A stretch of 11,342 bases of DNA, taken from Alkalimonas sp. Its GTDB lineage: Bacteria > Pseudomonadota > Gammaproteobacteria > Enterobacterales > Alteromonadaceae. The stretch covers positions 1-11,342 of the forward strand of contig JAIUMG010000088.1 in assembly GCA_022565655.1 (NCBI GenBank), written 5' to 3'. A program made the position numbers and the translations under genes. Below are positions 1 through 6,457 of the stretch, one piece after another (the stretch's first letter is position 1; each line of letters opens with the position of its first letter). The notes under the pieces were generated by a model that worked only from the letters and a program-made list of their open reading frames with translations, did not search any database and was not told the DNA's origin.

Positions 1-1
1 C

Positions 2-907
2 TGGGCAGCTGATCATTTTTCTGCCGCCAGCCAGCTGGCTCGTTTCGCGTTACATGGTATTGGCGCGGCCCGCAATCTGCTTGGTACCCCGGCTATACGG
101 GCTGCTTCGCGTGGCTTGCGCCGGCTCAATTCATCCTTGCCATACTATTATGGCGCCTGGCCACGAGGTGCCCGTGCCAGCAAAGTACCAGCAGAGAGCG
201 AGCCGCAGTTAACGCCGGTGCTGTATTTTTCCAGTTGTGCCAATCGCATTTTTGCCCCGGACCGGCAGGCCGTTGATCAGCGTGATTTGGCAGCTGTGCT
301 GGCCATGGTATTAAAACGAGCGGGTTATCGCTTGCTGGTGCCCGACAAGCTGCAGCAGCTTTGCTGTGGCCAACCGTGGGACAGCAAAGGCTGGCGTGAT
401 GTAGCCGAGCGTAAACGGACAGAAACGATCCAACAGCTGCAGGATGCGATGCCCGAACAACCGCTGATGGTGATCACCGATGCTTCCCCCTGTGCACTGC
501 AACTGCAAGCCGGGCAACCGAGTTTTGAGCTGTTTGAGTTGGCCGAATTTTTATATCAAAAGGTACTTCCTACCCTTAGTATCCGTAAGCTGACGGAGCC
601 GGTATTGCTGCATCTAACCTGCAGTAGCCAGCGTCGCGGCAGTGCCGATCAGTTACTGGCTTTGACAGAGGCTTGTGCCGAGCAGGTGGTGGTACCGGCA
701 GATATCCACTGTTGTGGCTTTGCCGGTGATAAAGGCTTTACCTTGCCCGAGCTGAATGCCCATGCGCTTCGAACCCTCAAGCAGCAAATTCCGGCAGGTT
801 GTCAGCGCGGTTACAGCAATAGCCGCACCTGTGAAATCGGCCTGGCCGAGCACAGTGGTTTACCCTATCAATCGGTCGTGTACTTGCTGGAAGAAGTCAG
901 CCGTTAA
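2..907 (+). CDS. dld: FAD/Fe-S D-lactate dehydrogenase, C-terminal part (5' end outside window)
   Basis: This is the 3' end of a gene that begins left of the window. The frame is open from base 2, so the TTG near 116 is not the true start. The visible part is the cysteine-rich C-terminal region of the large two-domain D-lactate dehydrogenases (FAD domain plus Fe-S domain, usually over 900 residues; Shewanella Dld-II type). Two CCG motifs, at 362-370 and 710-718, with further cysteines at 236, 620 and 830, match the paired cysteine-rich domains that in this family bind Fe-S clusters or interact with the quinone. The family oxidises D-lactate to pyruvate at the inner membrane and passes electrons to quinone. 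The FAD-binding and ferredoxin-like motifs would lie upstream and cannot be checked. A glycolate oxidase or other CCG-domain oxidoreductase is a less likely alternative. The gene is followed by a MurR-type regulator on the same strand after 149 bp. Confidence 0.8.
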   Translation, partial: WAADHFSAASQLARFALHGIGAARNLLGTPAIRAASRGLRRLNSSLPYYYGAWPRGARASKVPAESEPQLTPVLYFSSCANRIFAPDRQAVDQRDLAAVLAMVLKRAGYRLLVPDKLQQLCCGQPWDSKGWRDVAERKRTETIQQLQDAMPEQPLMVITDASPCALQLQAGQPSFELFELAEFLYQKVLPTLSIRKLTEPVLLHLTCSSQRRGSADQLLALTEACAEQVVVPADIHCCGFAGDKGFTLPELNAHALRTLKQQIPAGCQRGYSNSRTCEIGLAEHSGLPYQSVVYLLEEVSR

Positions 908-958
908 GCGAAAGCCAAATCGTTTTAACGAAGCCAACTTCTGGCGAGTCAGAGTGGC

Positions 959-986
959 CTGAATGTTCAAGTATCAAAGGTATAAT
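959..986 (+). promoter_or_regulatory. Likely sigma-70 promoter of the MurR/RpiR-type regulator gene
   Basis: A perfect TATAAT -10 hexamer lies at 981-986, about 70 bp before the regulator's ATG. The -35 region (around 959-964, CTGAAT at 16-bp spacing) is weak, so the promoter may need an activator or simply be modest. It implies that the regulator has its own transcript, separate from the dehydrogenase upstream. Confidence 0.45.
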
Positions 987-999
987 ACGGTTGTGGGTG

Positions 1000-1011
1000 G
1001 AAAATAATTTC
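1000..1011. promoter_or_regulatory. Short palindrome just downstream of the -10 box, possible autoregulatory operator
   Basis: GAAA-N4-TTTC lies about 14 bp downstream of the TATAAT box and before the regulator start. The position suits a repressor site for autoregulation, as is common for RpiR-family genes. The arms are only four bases and AT-rich, so chance occurrence is quite possible. Confidence 0.2.
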
Positions 1012-1056
1012 TGATACTCTACAATGATTACACTTCGTTATAAATGATAAGTAACC

Positions 1057-1914
1057 ATGTCTGTTTTGCATAAAATCAATGTATTACGTGATTTATTCTC
1101 ACCTGGTGAGAGGTTGTTAGCCGACTTTATCCTGTCTAATCCTGATCAAATTCGCTATATGTCTTCCCGAACACTGGCTGAAACGGCTGGTGTCAGTCAG
1201 GCCAGTGTGGTTAAGTTTACCCAAAAGCTGGGCAATAAAGGCTATACCGATTTTAAGTTTGATTTAAACGACAGCTTGCACCAAGAAGCCGAAAAGCCTT
1301 CGGTGCAACTGCATGGCCAGATTTCGCTGGATGATAGCTTTGATGTGACGGCTGATAAGCTGGTCGCCAGTAAAATTACGGTACTGCACAACACCCGCGC
1401 TATTAACAGCCAGCAAACCTTTGAGCTGGCCTGTCAAAAATTACTCAATGCGAAACGGGTTATGCTGTGTGGTATTGGCGCTTCGGCATTAGTGGCCCGG
1501 GATCTGACGCTGAAATTACAGAAGCTGGGGATGGCGGCGATCACCGAAAGCGATACGCATGTCCAGTTGGCCAATGTGGCTAACTACAGTCAACATGATT
1601 TGTTGTTTGTCATCAGTGAATCAGGTGAGACCCCGGAAATAGTTTCAACGGCAAAGCATGCCAGAGCGAATCAGGTACAAATTATCAGTTTAACGGGCTA
1701 CGGCAGCAACAGCATCAGCCGTCTGGCCGATGTTTGTTTGCATACGGTGGCGGATGAAACCTCTGCTCGCATCTCATCCATTCTGGCACGTACGGCACAG
1801 GAGCTGGTGATAGATACTCTGTTTATTCTGCTGACACAATCGTCCGATAAAGGCCGGAAAATGCTGGAGGCTTCAAACAAGGCTCTTCTCGATTTTCGGG
1901 CTGCGGCCAGATAA
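1057..1914 (+). CDS. MurR/RpiR-family transcriptional regulator (HTH + SIS)
   Basis: This 285-residue protein has the two-domain layout and typical length of the RpiR family. The N-terminal HTH spans about residues 1-77, with the recognition region at 39-59 (TLAETAGVSQASVVKFTQKL). The C-terminal SIS sugar-phosphate isomerase fold spans about 120-260, and GIGASALVARDLTLKL (139-154) and the ESDTHVQ segment (164-170) are closely like E. coli MurR. SIS domains in this family bind a phosphosugar and control DNA binding; MurR itself senses N-acetylmuramic acid 6-phosphate and represses MurNAc catabolism. Here the convergent kinase and the upstream D-lactate dehydrogenase fit an amino-sugar salvage role, but the effector is inferred. 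HexR (glucose 6-phosphate/KDPG type) is less similar. Start choice: the ATG follows a weak GATAAG-like ribosome site, and MSVLHKI matches the usual family N-terminus. Confidence 0.88.
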   Translation: MSVLHKINVLRDLFSPGERLLADFILSNPDQIRYMSSRTLAETAGVSQASVVKFTQKLGNKGYTDFKFDLNDSLHQEAEKPSVQLHGQISLDDSFDVTADKLVASKITVLHNTRAINSQQTFELACQKLLNAKRVMLCGIGASALVARDLTLKLQKLGMAAITESDTHVQLANVANYSQHDLLFVISESGETPEIVSTAKHARANQVQIISLTGYGSNSISRLADVCLHTVADETSARISSILARTAQELVIDTLFILLTQSSDKGRKMLEASNKALLDFRAAAR

Positions 1915-1925
1915 ACCGAAGTAGC

Positions 1926-1950
1926 GCTGAGGCTGTAATAATGCTCAGCC
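1926..1950. terminator. Possible weak terminator hairpin between convergent genes
   Basis: GCTGAG (1926-1931) pairs with CTCAGC (1944-1949), and alternatively GGCTG (1931-1935) with CAGCC (1946-1950). The hairpin lies in the 62-bp gap between the convergent regulator and kinase stops, where a bidirectional terminator is expected. Neither side has a clear T-run, so intrinsic termination is uncertain. Confidence 0.3.
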
Positions 1951-1976
1951 GGTGTTTCATGAACTATTTCCCTGTG

Positions 1977-2879
1977 TTAACCATGCCTAGCATAGTCTGC
2001 AGTGCCAGCAGCATGAGACGAAGTAAACAGATGCCTAGCCAGTAAGCAAGCGCCATCCAATGCATCACCGCTCGCGGGTCGAATTCGCTGCTGGATCGTC
2101 TGCGGTAATAAGGGAACCGTTATTTTCGCCAGCCCACCAATCAGCATGATGGGCAGCTGGGTATCTAGTGCCTGGATTAGGCGGTTCACTGCGTCCAGAT
2201 GCTGCTGCACCAAAGCCTGAGCCACAGGGCAGCTCGCTTGCAGCTGCCAAATTGCAGGTAATAAGGCGGCAAAGTCAGTGCTCTTTGCTGTACGAAGCCA
2301 ATGCAATATCTCACTGCGTTGCAGTCCCACCTGTGTCGCCAGGTAGCATCCCGTCGCAGATAATGGCTGTCTGGTATCGTGCTCCCATAAGTAACGATTG
2401 ATGGCATGCAGGCCAAATTTGGCACCACTGCCTTCATCACCGGCCAACAGCCCCCAGCCTCCAATCAATGTTTCTTTGCCTTCCTTATCAATTGTCATGG
2501 CAACGGAGCCCGTACCTAATGCAATGACAGCGATAGGTCGCCCCTGATTGGCACCCCAGGCCGATGTTTTGGCATCACTAAAAATATCGACCTGATAAAA
2601 ATAAGGTTGCAATTCTCGCTGAGCTGCTGAGCACAAGCTGTCATCACAGGCGCCGGCCAGGCCTGCAACCAAGGATATTTCGGATAACTCGATGCCTGCT
2701 TGGCGCGCCAAATCAATGCTTTGCTGTACAATAATATCTACTGCTGACTTGATACCAAATGATAATGAGGATGGGCCACCATAAGACTGCCAGCTTTGCT
2801 CTGTGGCCGTATTAATTAACTTAGCGACTGTTTTTGTACCGCCGCCATCAATACCTAAGATATAGTTTGTTGTTGTCAT
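1977..2879 (-). CDS. BadF/BadG/BcrA/BcrD-type sugar kinase, probable GlcNAc/MurNAc kinase
   Basis: A 300-residue kinase of the ASKHA fold, normal length for the family. DGGGTKT at 11-17 is the first phosphate-binding loop. D102 in FSDAKTSAWGA is the likely catalytic region. GTGS at 122-125 is the second phosphate loop, GWG...GDEGSG (141-152) is the family signature, and LIGGLA (246-251) with SGDALDGACLLA (270-281) forms the adenosine site. Relatives phosphorylate N-acetylglucosamine (Shewanella NagK), glucosamine (Vibrio GspK), or both MurNAc and GlcNAc (Clostridium MurK). The neighbouring MurR-like regulator and D-lactate dehydrogenase make MurNAc or GlcNAc the best guesses; the sequence cannot separate them. 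Start choice: the ATG at 2879 has GGAGA just upstream and leads directly into the conserved N-terminal strand. A longer frame to 2957 adds 26 non-conserved residues and is less likely. Confidence 0.85.
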   Translation of the reverse strand: MTTTNYILGIDGGGTKTVAKLINTATEQSWQSYGGPSSLSFGIKSAVDIIVQQSIDLARQAGIELSEISLVAGLAGACDDSLCSAAQRELQPYFYQVDIFSDAKTSAWGANQGRPIAVIALGTGSVAMTIDKEGKETLIGGWGLLAGDEGSGAKFGLHAINRYLWEHDTRQPLSATGCYLATQVGLQRSEILHWLRTAKSTDFAALLPAIWQLQASCPVAQALVQQHLDAVNRLIQALDTQLPIMLIGGLAKITVPLLPQTIQQRIRPASGDALDGACLLARHLFTSSHAAGTADYARHG

Positions 2880-2969
2880 TTTTTTCTCCACTTGTGTCAG
2901 CTCAGTTGTCTTGGCATGTTGGCTAAGCAGTCTTGAGCCCCTGATTCTGCAAGGCACCTCAGAGTACTG

Positions 2970-2998
2970 ATAAATGAAGCAGACACCTGTCTGAGCAA
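2970..2998 (-). promoter_or_regulatory. Candidate promoter with embedded palindrome upstream of the sugar kinase
   Basis: On the minus strand TTGCTC (2993-2998) and ATTTAT (2970-2975) are 17 bp apart, giving a leader of roughly 85 nt before the kinase ATG. A 14-bp palindrome, CAGACA-cc-TGTCTG (2980-2993), fills most of the spacer, a classic place for a repressor operator. The hexamers are far from consensus, so the palindrome is the stronger part of the signal. The MurR-like regulator is an obvious candidate ligand, but the same palindrome was not seen upstream of that regulator. Confidence 0.3.
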
Positions 2999-3180
2999 AT
3001 GAACGGGGAATTCACCAGCACTAACTTAGCATGAATGGTATATTTTGCAATCTTTTATAATTAATTTGATTATCATTCGGGAATAAATGATTCATTTGTG
3101 GGGTAGCAAGAGTCTCTCCACTTTAGTTTTTCGGGTGGATTAAGGCTGGGTTCTGTGGTGTAGCCTGGACAGCACAGAGC

Positions 3181-3270
3181 TTAGGTCGATGGCTGAAACA
3201 GACAATAGCCACCTCTGCCAGTGTGTTTTATCTGGTACATGGCATGGTCGGCAAAATGTAAAATTTTAGC
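3181..3270 (-). pseudogene. Remnant: C-terminal end of a GGDEF (diguanylate cyclase) gene
   Basis: Read on the minus strand, the last ~30 codons before a TAA at 3181-3183 encode the end of a GGDEF domain. ADHAMYQIKHTGRG matches the family's conserved A-D-x-A-M-Y-x-A-K-x-x-G-R-N/G segment, followed by a typical short tail (YCLFQPST). The catalytic GG[DE]EF loop and everything before it are missing: similarity stops near 3270 and the frame hits a stop at 3286-3288. There is no start codon or ribosome site, so this is a fragment and not a gene. It ends exactly where the transposase remnant begins, which suggests loss of the rest through an insertion and deletion. GGDEF proteins make cyclic di-GMP. 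Confidence 0.7.
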
Positions 3271-3366
3271 CAGGGTGGAAACCTTGCCTCAGCAGCGAAA
3301 GAACTCAAGCTCTACGAGTCGCAGCTATACAACTGGCGCTCGGCAGCCAAGAAAAACTTCTGTTAG
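3271..3366 (+). mobile_element. Remnant of an IS3-family transposase OrfA
   Basis: About 32 plus-strand codons encode GGNLASAAKELKLYESQLYN followed by WRSAAKKN and a stop at 3364-3366. This is the helix-turn-helix segment of IS3-type OrfA proteins (pattern A-A-x-E-L-x-L-x-E-S-Q-L-Y-x-W-R). The upstream OrfA start, the OrfB integrase with its DDE residues, and both terminal inverted repeats are absent, so it is an immobile scar. It lies between the GGDEF remnant and the stop codon (3369-3371) of the convergent TPR-protein gene, and may have shaped that gene's last codons. Confidence 0.6.
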
Positions 3367-3368
3367 CT

Positions 3369-5438
3369 TTATGGCGTTGTCCGTTTTTCCCCGCTAATGC
3401 TCTGATCCTGCTGCCGCAGCTCCGGTGAAAGCGCATACACCGGGCAGATGGCTGAGATGTCTTGCCAGAGTTGTTGTCTTTCTTCCTCTTTATTTACTGT
3501 ACCCAGTAACCAAGCAAGGTGACTTTTTGCATGCAGGCCAAGCTCTGTCTGGTCCGCTAAAAACAGCTCAACTTGTTGTGGCAGGCTTGCAGGAAGTGAT
3601 GCTTCTGGTGTCAGCTGCTGCAGCTTGGTTTGGTAGTACACTTTGTGCAACTGGTCGCTGCGGGATATATTGCCCAACAACTCATCCCGCTCAATCAGGG
3701 TCAGGGCATGGCTGTAATGCTGCTTTGCCAGATCGAGCTGTCCCTGCTTAAGATAGAGCTCGCCTAAGTTGCTCCAGACCTGATGAATGGCCACCTCGGG
3801 ATGTTTTTCAATTGCGAGCAGTTTGTGCTTAATGGCTTTATCATAATCCTGTTGCATGTGGTAAAGGTTGCCTAAATTTTCATGCCCAAAATGTTCGTAG
3901 TCGAAGTGGTTGATTAATGTCTGAAAGGTTTGTTCAGCCTGCTCCAGTTCACCATAGCACATTTGCAGCGTACCCAGGTTGGCCAGGATCACTTCGTGTT
4001 GCTGGCTTGCTTTGGCAAACTGCGCTTTGGCCCGCTGAGAGTCGCCCAGCATAAAATACAGGTTACCTAAACTATTATTAGCCTGCCAATGGCCAGGGAC
4101 CAACTGAACCGCTTGTTTGGCATAGGCTTCTGCAAGCGGCCCCTGAGGTTCAGGATCGTCTTCACCAAGGCGGGCCATGTGTACTGTGGCTCTGATTGCA
4201 AGGGCATCCGCATCGGCGGTCGTTAAGGTGACATGCTCGTTCAGTAGATCTAACGCTTGTTTGGCACGCCCGGTACGTGCCAGTAACTCTGCCTGCGCGG
4301 TGATCACTTCCAGCAGTTCTGGTTGTTGTTCTGCCGCCAGTTGGCAGAAGGAGGCTGCTTTCTCAAGCGACGGTGTTTCATCCTGGATCCAACTGCTGCG
4401 AACATAAATGCGGCATAACTCGGCATGGGCGGCGGTGAAATTTGTATCCAATTCCAGAGCCTTAAGGAAATGTGATTCCGCGAGCACATAACTGCTGGCG
4501 GAGAGGCTGCTAAATAGCTGACTTTTTCCCTGCAAAAAATGCTCCAGTGCAACGCTGGAGTTTGACAAAATGGGGGCGAGTGGCTCGCCATCAATAAAGC
4601 GCTGGCTTTGTGTGACAATCGCATCGCGTATCGCTTCGCTTTGTGCAGTAAATTCTGCGTGGTGAAATACGCTTTGATCGATAGTCAGGCTGTGCTGGTG
4701 CGATGTCAATGTCGCTGCAATGGCATCGTAAAATTGATCTTCATGGTGGGCGAGGTGCAAAACGCCATGGGCCTGCCAGCTGTTTAGAACCTCCGCCGCC
4801 GGCAGCTGATAAGTCTCTGGCCTACTCAGGACTATGGCTCGGATGGTATCTTTTTCAGACAATTGGCTGGCAATTTGCTCGGCAAGTGGATGAAGGTTGG
4901 CTGGAGCCTGCAACACAATCAACACCTTACCTATTGGTGAGATTAACTTGGTGCTTGGTGGCTGGTGAGGAGCATGATCTGCATTGCTCTGCTGCCACCA
5001 AATTAGGCTTGCTAGCAGGATCAGCAACGCCGGCAGAGCCAGCCAGAGATTATTCATGGAGCGGCGGGTTAAACGCGGCTGTGTGGTAGGCCTTTGTACC
5101 TGCATATTATTCTGCAATGGAGCCTGATACGGTTGAGCAGTTTCTGCCTCTATGCTTTGGCTGGAGATAACTTCCGTGAACGGATTGTCATCTTTTGAGA
5201 GATAAATAGTGTGAGCTTCAACCTGAAGTGCGTGAGCAATACGAGTCAAATTATGTGGGGATACGGCTTGTTCCCGAAAGACTTTACTGACTAAATCGCA
5301 GGGTGGTTTTGAGATGCCTTCGTTATGCGCTATTTGCTGTGCCAGTTCGGCTTGTGTTTCAAAGCCACTCGCCAACATAGCAACTTCCAGTTTTTCTCTG
5401 GATGCTCTCACTCCGCGTTTTCGTTTTCTACCATCCAT
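3369..5438 (-). CDS. Membrane-anchored XRE-like HTH / TPR protein, putative signal-responsive regulator
   Basis: I recognise the architecture but no named gene. Residues ~13-82 look like an XRE-type (lambda-repressor-like) helix-turn-helix: AELAQQIA at 30-37 and LTRIAHALQVEAHTIYL at 64-80 match helices 2 and 5 of that fold. A basic, proline-rich linker precedes one hydrophobic segment (130-148). Residues ~170-285 form an alpha/beta segment of the kind seen after the membrane anchor in CadC-like proteins. The rest is tetratricopeptide repeats, clearest at about 325-350, 453-485, 520-550 and 556-585 (NLGNLY, NLGELYLKQG). With the HTH inside, the TPR part should be periplasmic, suggesting one-component signalling across the membrane. 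ToxR/CadC use a winged OmpR-type HTH, so the XRE-like head is unusual. It is divergent from the envelope gene set by 460 bp, making that set a plausible target. The ATG has only a weak ribosome site. The 3' end abuts the IS3 scar. Confidence 0.75.
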   Translation of the reverse strand: MDGRKRKRGVRASREKLEVAMLASGFETQAELAQQIAHNEGISKPPCDLVSKVFREQAVSPHNLTRIAHALQVEAHTIYLSKDDNPFTEVISSQSIEAETAQPYQAPLQNNMQVQRPTTQPRLTRRSMNNLWLALPALLILLASLIWWQQSNADHAPHQPPSTKLISPIGKVLIVLQAPANLHPLAEQIASQLSEKDTIRAIVLSRPETYQLPAAEVLNSWQAHGVLHLAHHEDQFYDAIAATLTSHQHSLTIDQSVFHHAEFTAQSEAIRDAIVTQSQRFIDGEPLAPILSNSSVALEHFLQGKSQLFSSLSASSYVLAESHFLKALELDTNFTAAHAELCRIYVRSSWIQDETPSLEKAASFCQLAAEQQPELLEVITAQAELLARTGRAKQALDLLNEHVTLTTADADALAIRATVHMARLGEDDPEPQGPLAEAYAKQAVQLVPGHWQANNSLGNLYFMLGDSQRAKAQFAKASQQHEVILANLGTLQMCYGELEQAEQTFQTLINHFDYEHFGHENLGNLYHMQQDYDKAIKHKLLAIEKHPEVAIHQVWSNLGELYLKQGQLDLAKQHYSHALTLIERDELLGNISRSDQLHKVYYQTKLQQLTPEASLPASLPQQVELFLADQTELGLHAKSHLAWLLGTVNKEEERQQLWQDISAICPVYALSPELRQQDQSISGEKRTTP

Positions 5439-5898
5439 GTTGAGCTACTGTGTAGCAAGCAGGTGATTTTATAGTAGCGAAGCACTTCTCAAATTGCACG
5501 TTTAATAATCAATATCATCAACTTTAACCGTCAGTAAGTGAGTCATCGTCACTAAACGTCGGTTAATGGCACTTAAGATCTGATTGCTCCTGATTACAGT
5601 TGCATCATCTCAATTGCGGCATAAGAATCACTTTAGCTGGTTGCCAAACCATGCATTACTGACTGGTGTTTGTATAAGTACTGCCATCTCGTAGAGAAAG
5701 CATTTGCAGGCTAAAGCGTCACCGCTCAGTAGCAACAAGGTATGGAAATTAGCTCGAAGTTATGCAAGTACACTGGCCTTGGTCTGCTGCTTCATATGGC
5801 TGCCAATCTGGTTTGATTGAATGATGTATCACAAAGATCAACAGGCCTTATAAGTTTTGCTAAAGACATAACTCATTAACCAAAGAGCGAGAAAACTC
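5439..5898. other. 460-bp divergent intergenic region between regulator and envelope genes
   Basis: No convincing gene was found on either strand. The stretch contains the 43-bp imperfect palindrome at 5524-5566 and otherwise AT-rich sequence without a consensus promoter that I would defend. Both the TPR-regulator (-) and the lipoprotein (+) must be transcribed from inside it, so it should hold at least two promoters. Confidence 0.6.
5524..5566. repeat. 43-bp imperfect palindrome upstream of the HTH/TPR regulator
   Basis: All pairs are symmetric about base 5545. The outer arms TTAACCG (5524-5530) and CGGTTAA (5560-5566) are perfect, and the inner arms AGTGA (5537-5541) and TCACT (5549-5553) are also perfect. 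A few unpaired bases separate the two blocks and seven unpaired bases form the centre. It starts 86 bp upstream of the regulator's ATG. Two nested symmetric blocks suggest a binding site for a pair of dimers or a stable hairpin. No T-run follows on either side, so a terminator is unlikely. Confidence 0.5.
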
Positions 5899-6309
5899 AT
5901 GTTAAATTTCATCCGGTTAGGTGCAATTATTGCTATTTCTATCGTGTTGATGGCGTGTGGGTCTGATGGTCCATCACGTTCCCAAGTAATGAATTTGATG
6001 CAAGAAACAATGAATGAGTACTATGACGGTGCTTTTGAAGTGAAGAACCTAAAAATTATAGACAGCCGAATTGATTCTGATGGTGATGCGGAGCTTGTCG
6101 TTGAGTATGACATCGCGTTTGCTATGAATAAGCGCCAACTTGAGCGCATGTTAAATAATTCAGATCAATTAATCGGCGGTGCGGGTGTAATGGCGATTAA
6201 TATGCTAGAAGCAGAGCATGGTGAAATAAAAAAAGGACGTGTCATTGATTCGAACCGTCAGACATTATGGCTCCGTAAGCACAATAAAGAATGGCGCATT
6301 CTGAATTAA
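5899..6309 (+). CDS. Small predicted lipoprotein of unknown function
   Basis: This 136-residue protein begins with a short positively charged and hydrophobic leader ending in a lipobox, LMAC, so C20 would be lipidated and the mature part (~117 residues) attached to a membrane facing the periplasm. G21-S22-D23 follow the cysteine; aspartate at position +2 would favour inner-membrane retention, but here +2 is glycine, so outer-membrane sorting is plausible. The mature part mixes helix (SQVMNLMQETMNEYY) and strands (AELVVEYDIAF, QTLWLRKHNKEWRIL), a pattern seen in small alpha+beta envelope domains; no family was recognised. It is the first gene of the plus-strand set, has its own leader region, and is separated from the next gene by 148 bp holding a promoter. 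It is AT-richer than the flanking metabolic genes. Confidence 0.8.
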   Translation: MLNFIRLGAIIAISIVLMACGSDGPSRSQVMNLMQETMNEYYDGAFEVKNLKIIDSRIDSDGDAELVVEYDIAFAMNKRQLERMLNNSDQLIGGAGVMAINMLEAEHGEIKKGRVIDSNRQTLWLRKHNKEWRILN

Positions 6310-6368
6310 CTATACAATGTATAAATTAATATTGAATGTAGCTTGCTGTCATTTTTTACTTTTCAAAG

Positions 6369-6423
6369 GAGAGCCTTAAGTTGATTGGTACCGTAAACAT
6401 TATATATAAGCCTATGGGCTCTC
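6369..6423 (+). promoter_or_regulatory. Promoter flanked by a perfect 7-bp inverted repeat
   Basis: TTGATT (6381-6386) and an AT-rich -10 region (TATATATAAG at 6401-6410; TATATA, ATATAA or TATAAG at 16-18 bp spacing) form a good sigma-70-like promoter about 50 bp before the next start codon. It is bracketed by GAGAGCC (6369-6375) and GGCTCTC (6417-6423), an exact inverted repeat 41 bp apart. The arms could be paired operator half-sites or form a stem; invertible-promoter switching is conceivable, but the arms are short for that. Confidence 0.45.
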
Positions 6424-6457
6424 GGTATTGTAATGACTAATTAGTAAGGAGCTTCCC

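Noticed and set aside
2880..2957. N-terminal extension of the sugar kinase to an ATG at 2957
   Set aside because: The 26 extra residues are not family-like, and the ATG at 2879 has a clear GGAGA ribosome site directly before the conserved N-terminal strand.
3069..3090. Fur-box-like half site (TGATAAT on the minus strand)
   Set aside because: One arm is perfect but the other matches at only three of seven positions, and no iron-related gene is adjacent.
5524..5566. Integron attC-like recombination site
   Set aside because: The arms do not contain the RYYYAAC/GTTRRRY core consensus, the element is shorter than usual attC sites, and no integrase or cassette array is visible.
5742..5816. 24-codon open frame with a hydrophobic C-terminal half in the divergent region
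   Set aside because: The only ribosome-like sequence (AAGG) is too close to the ATG, and nothing else supports translation.
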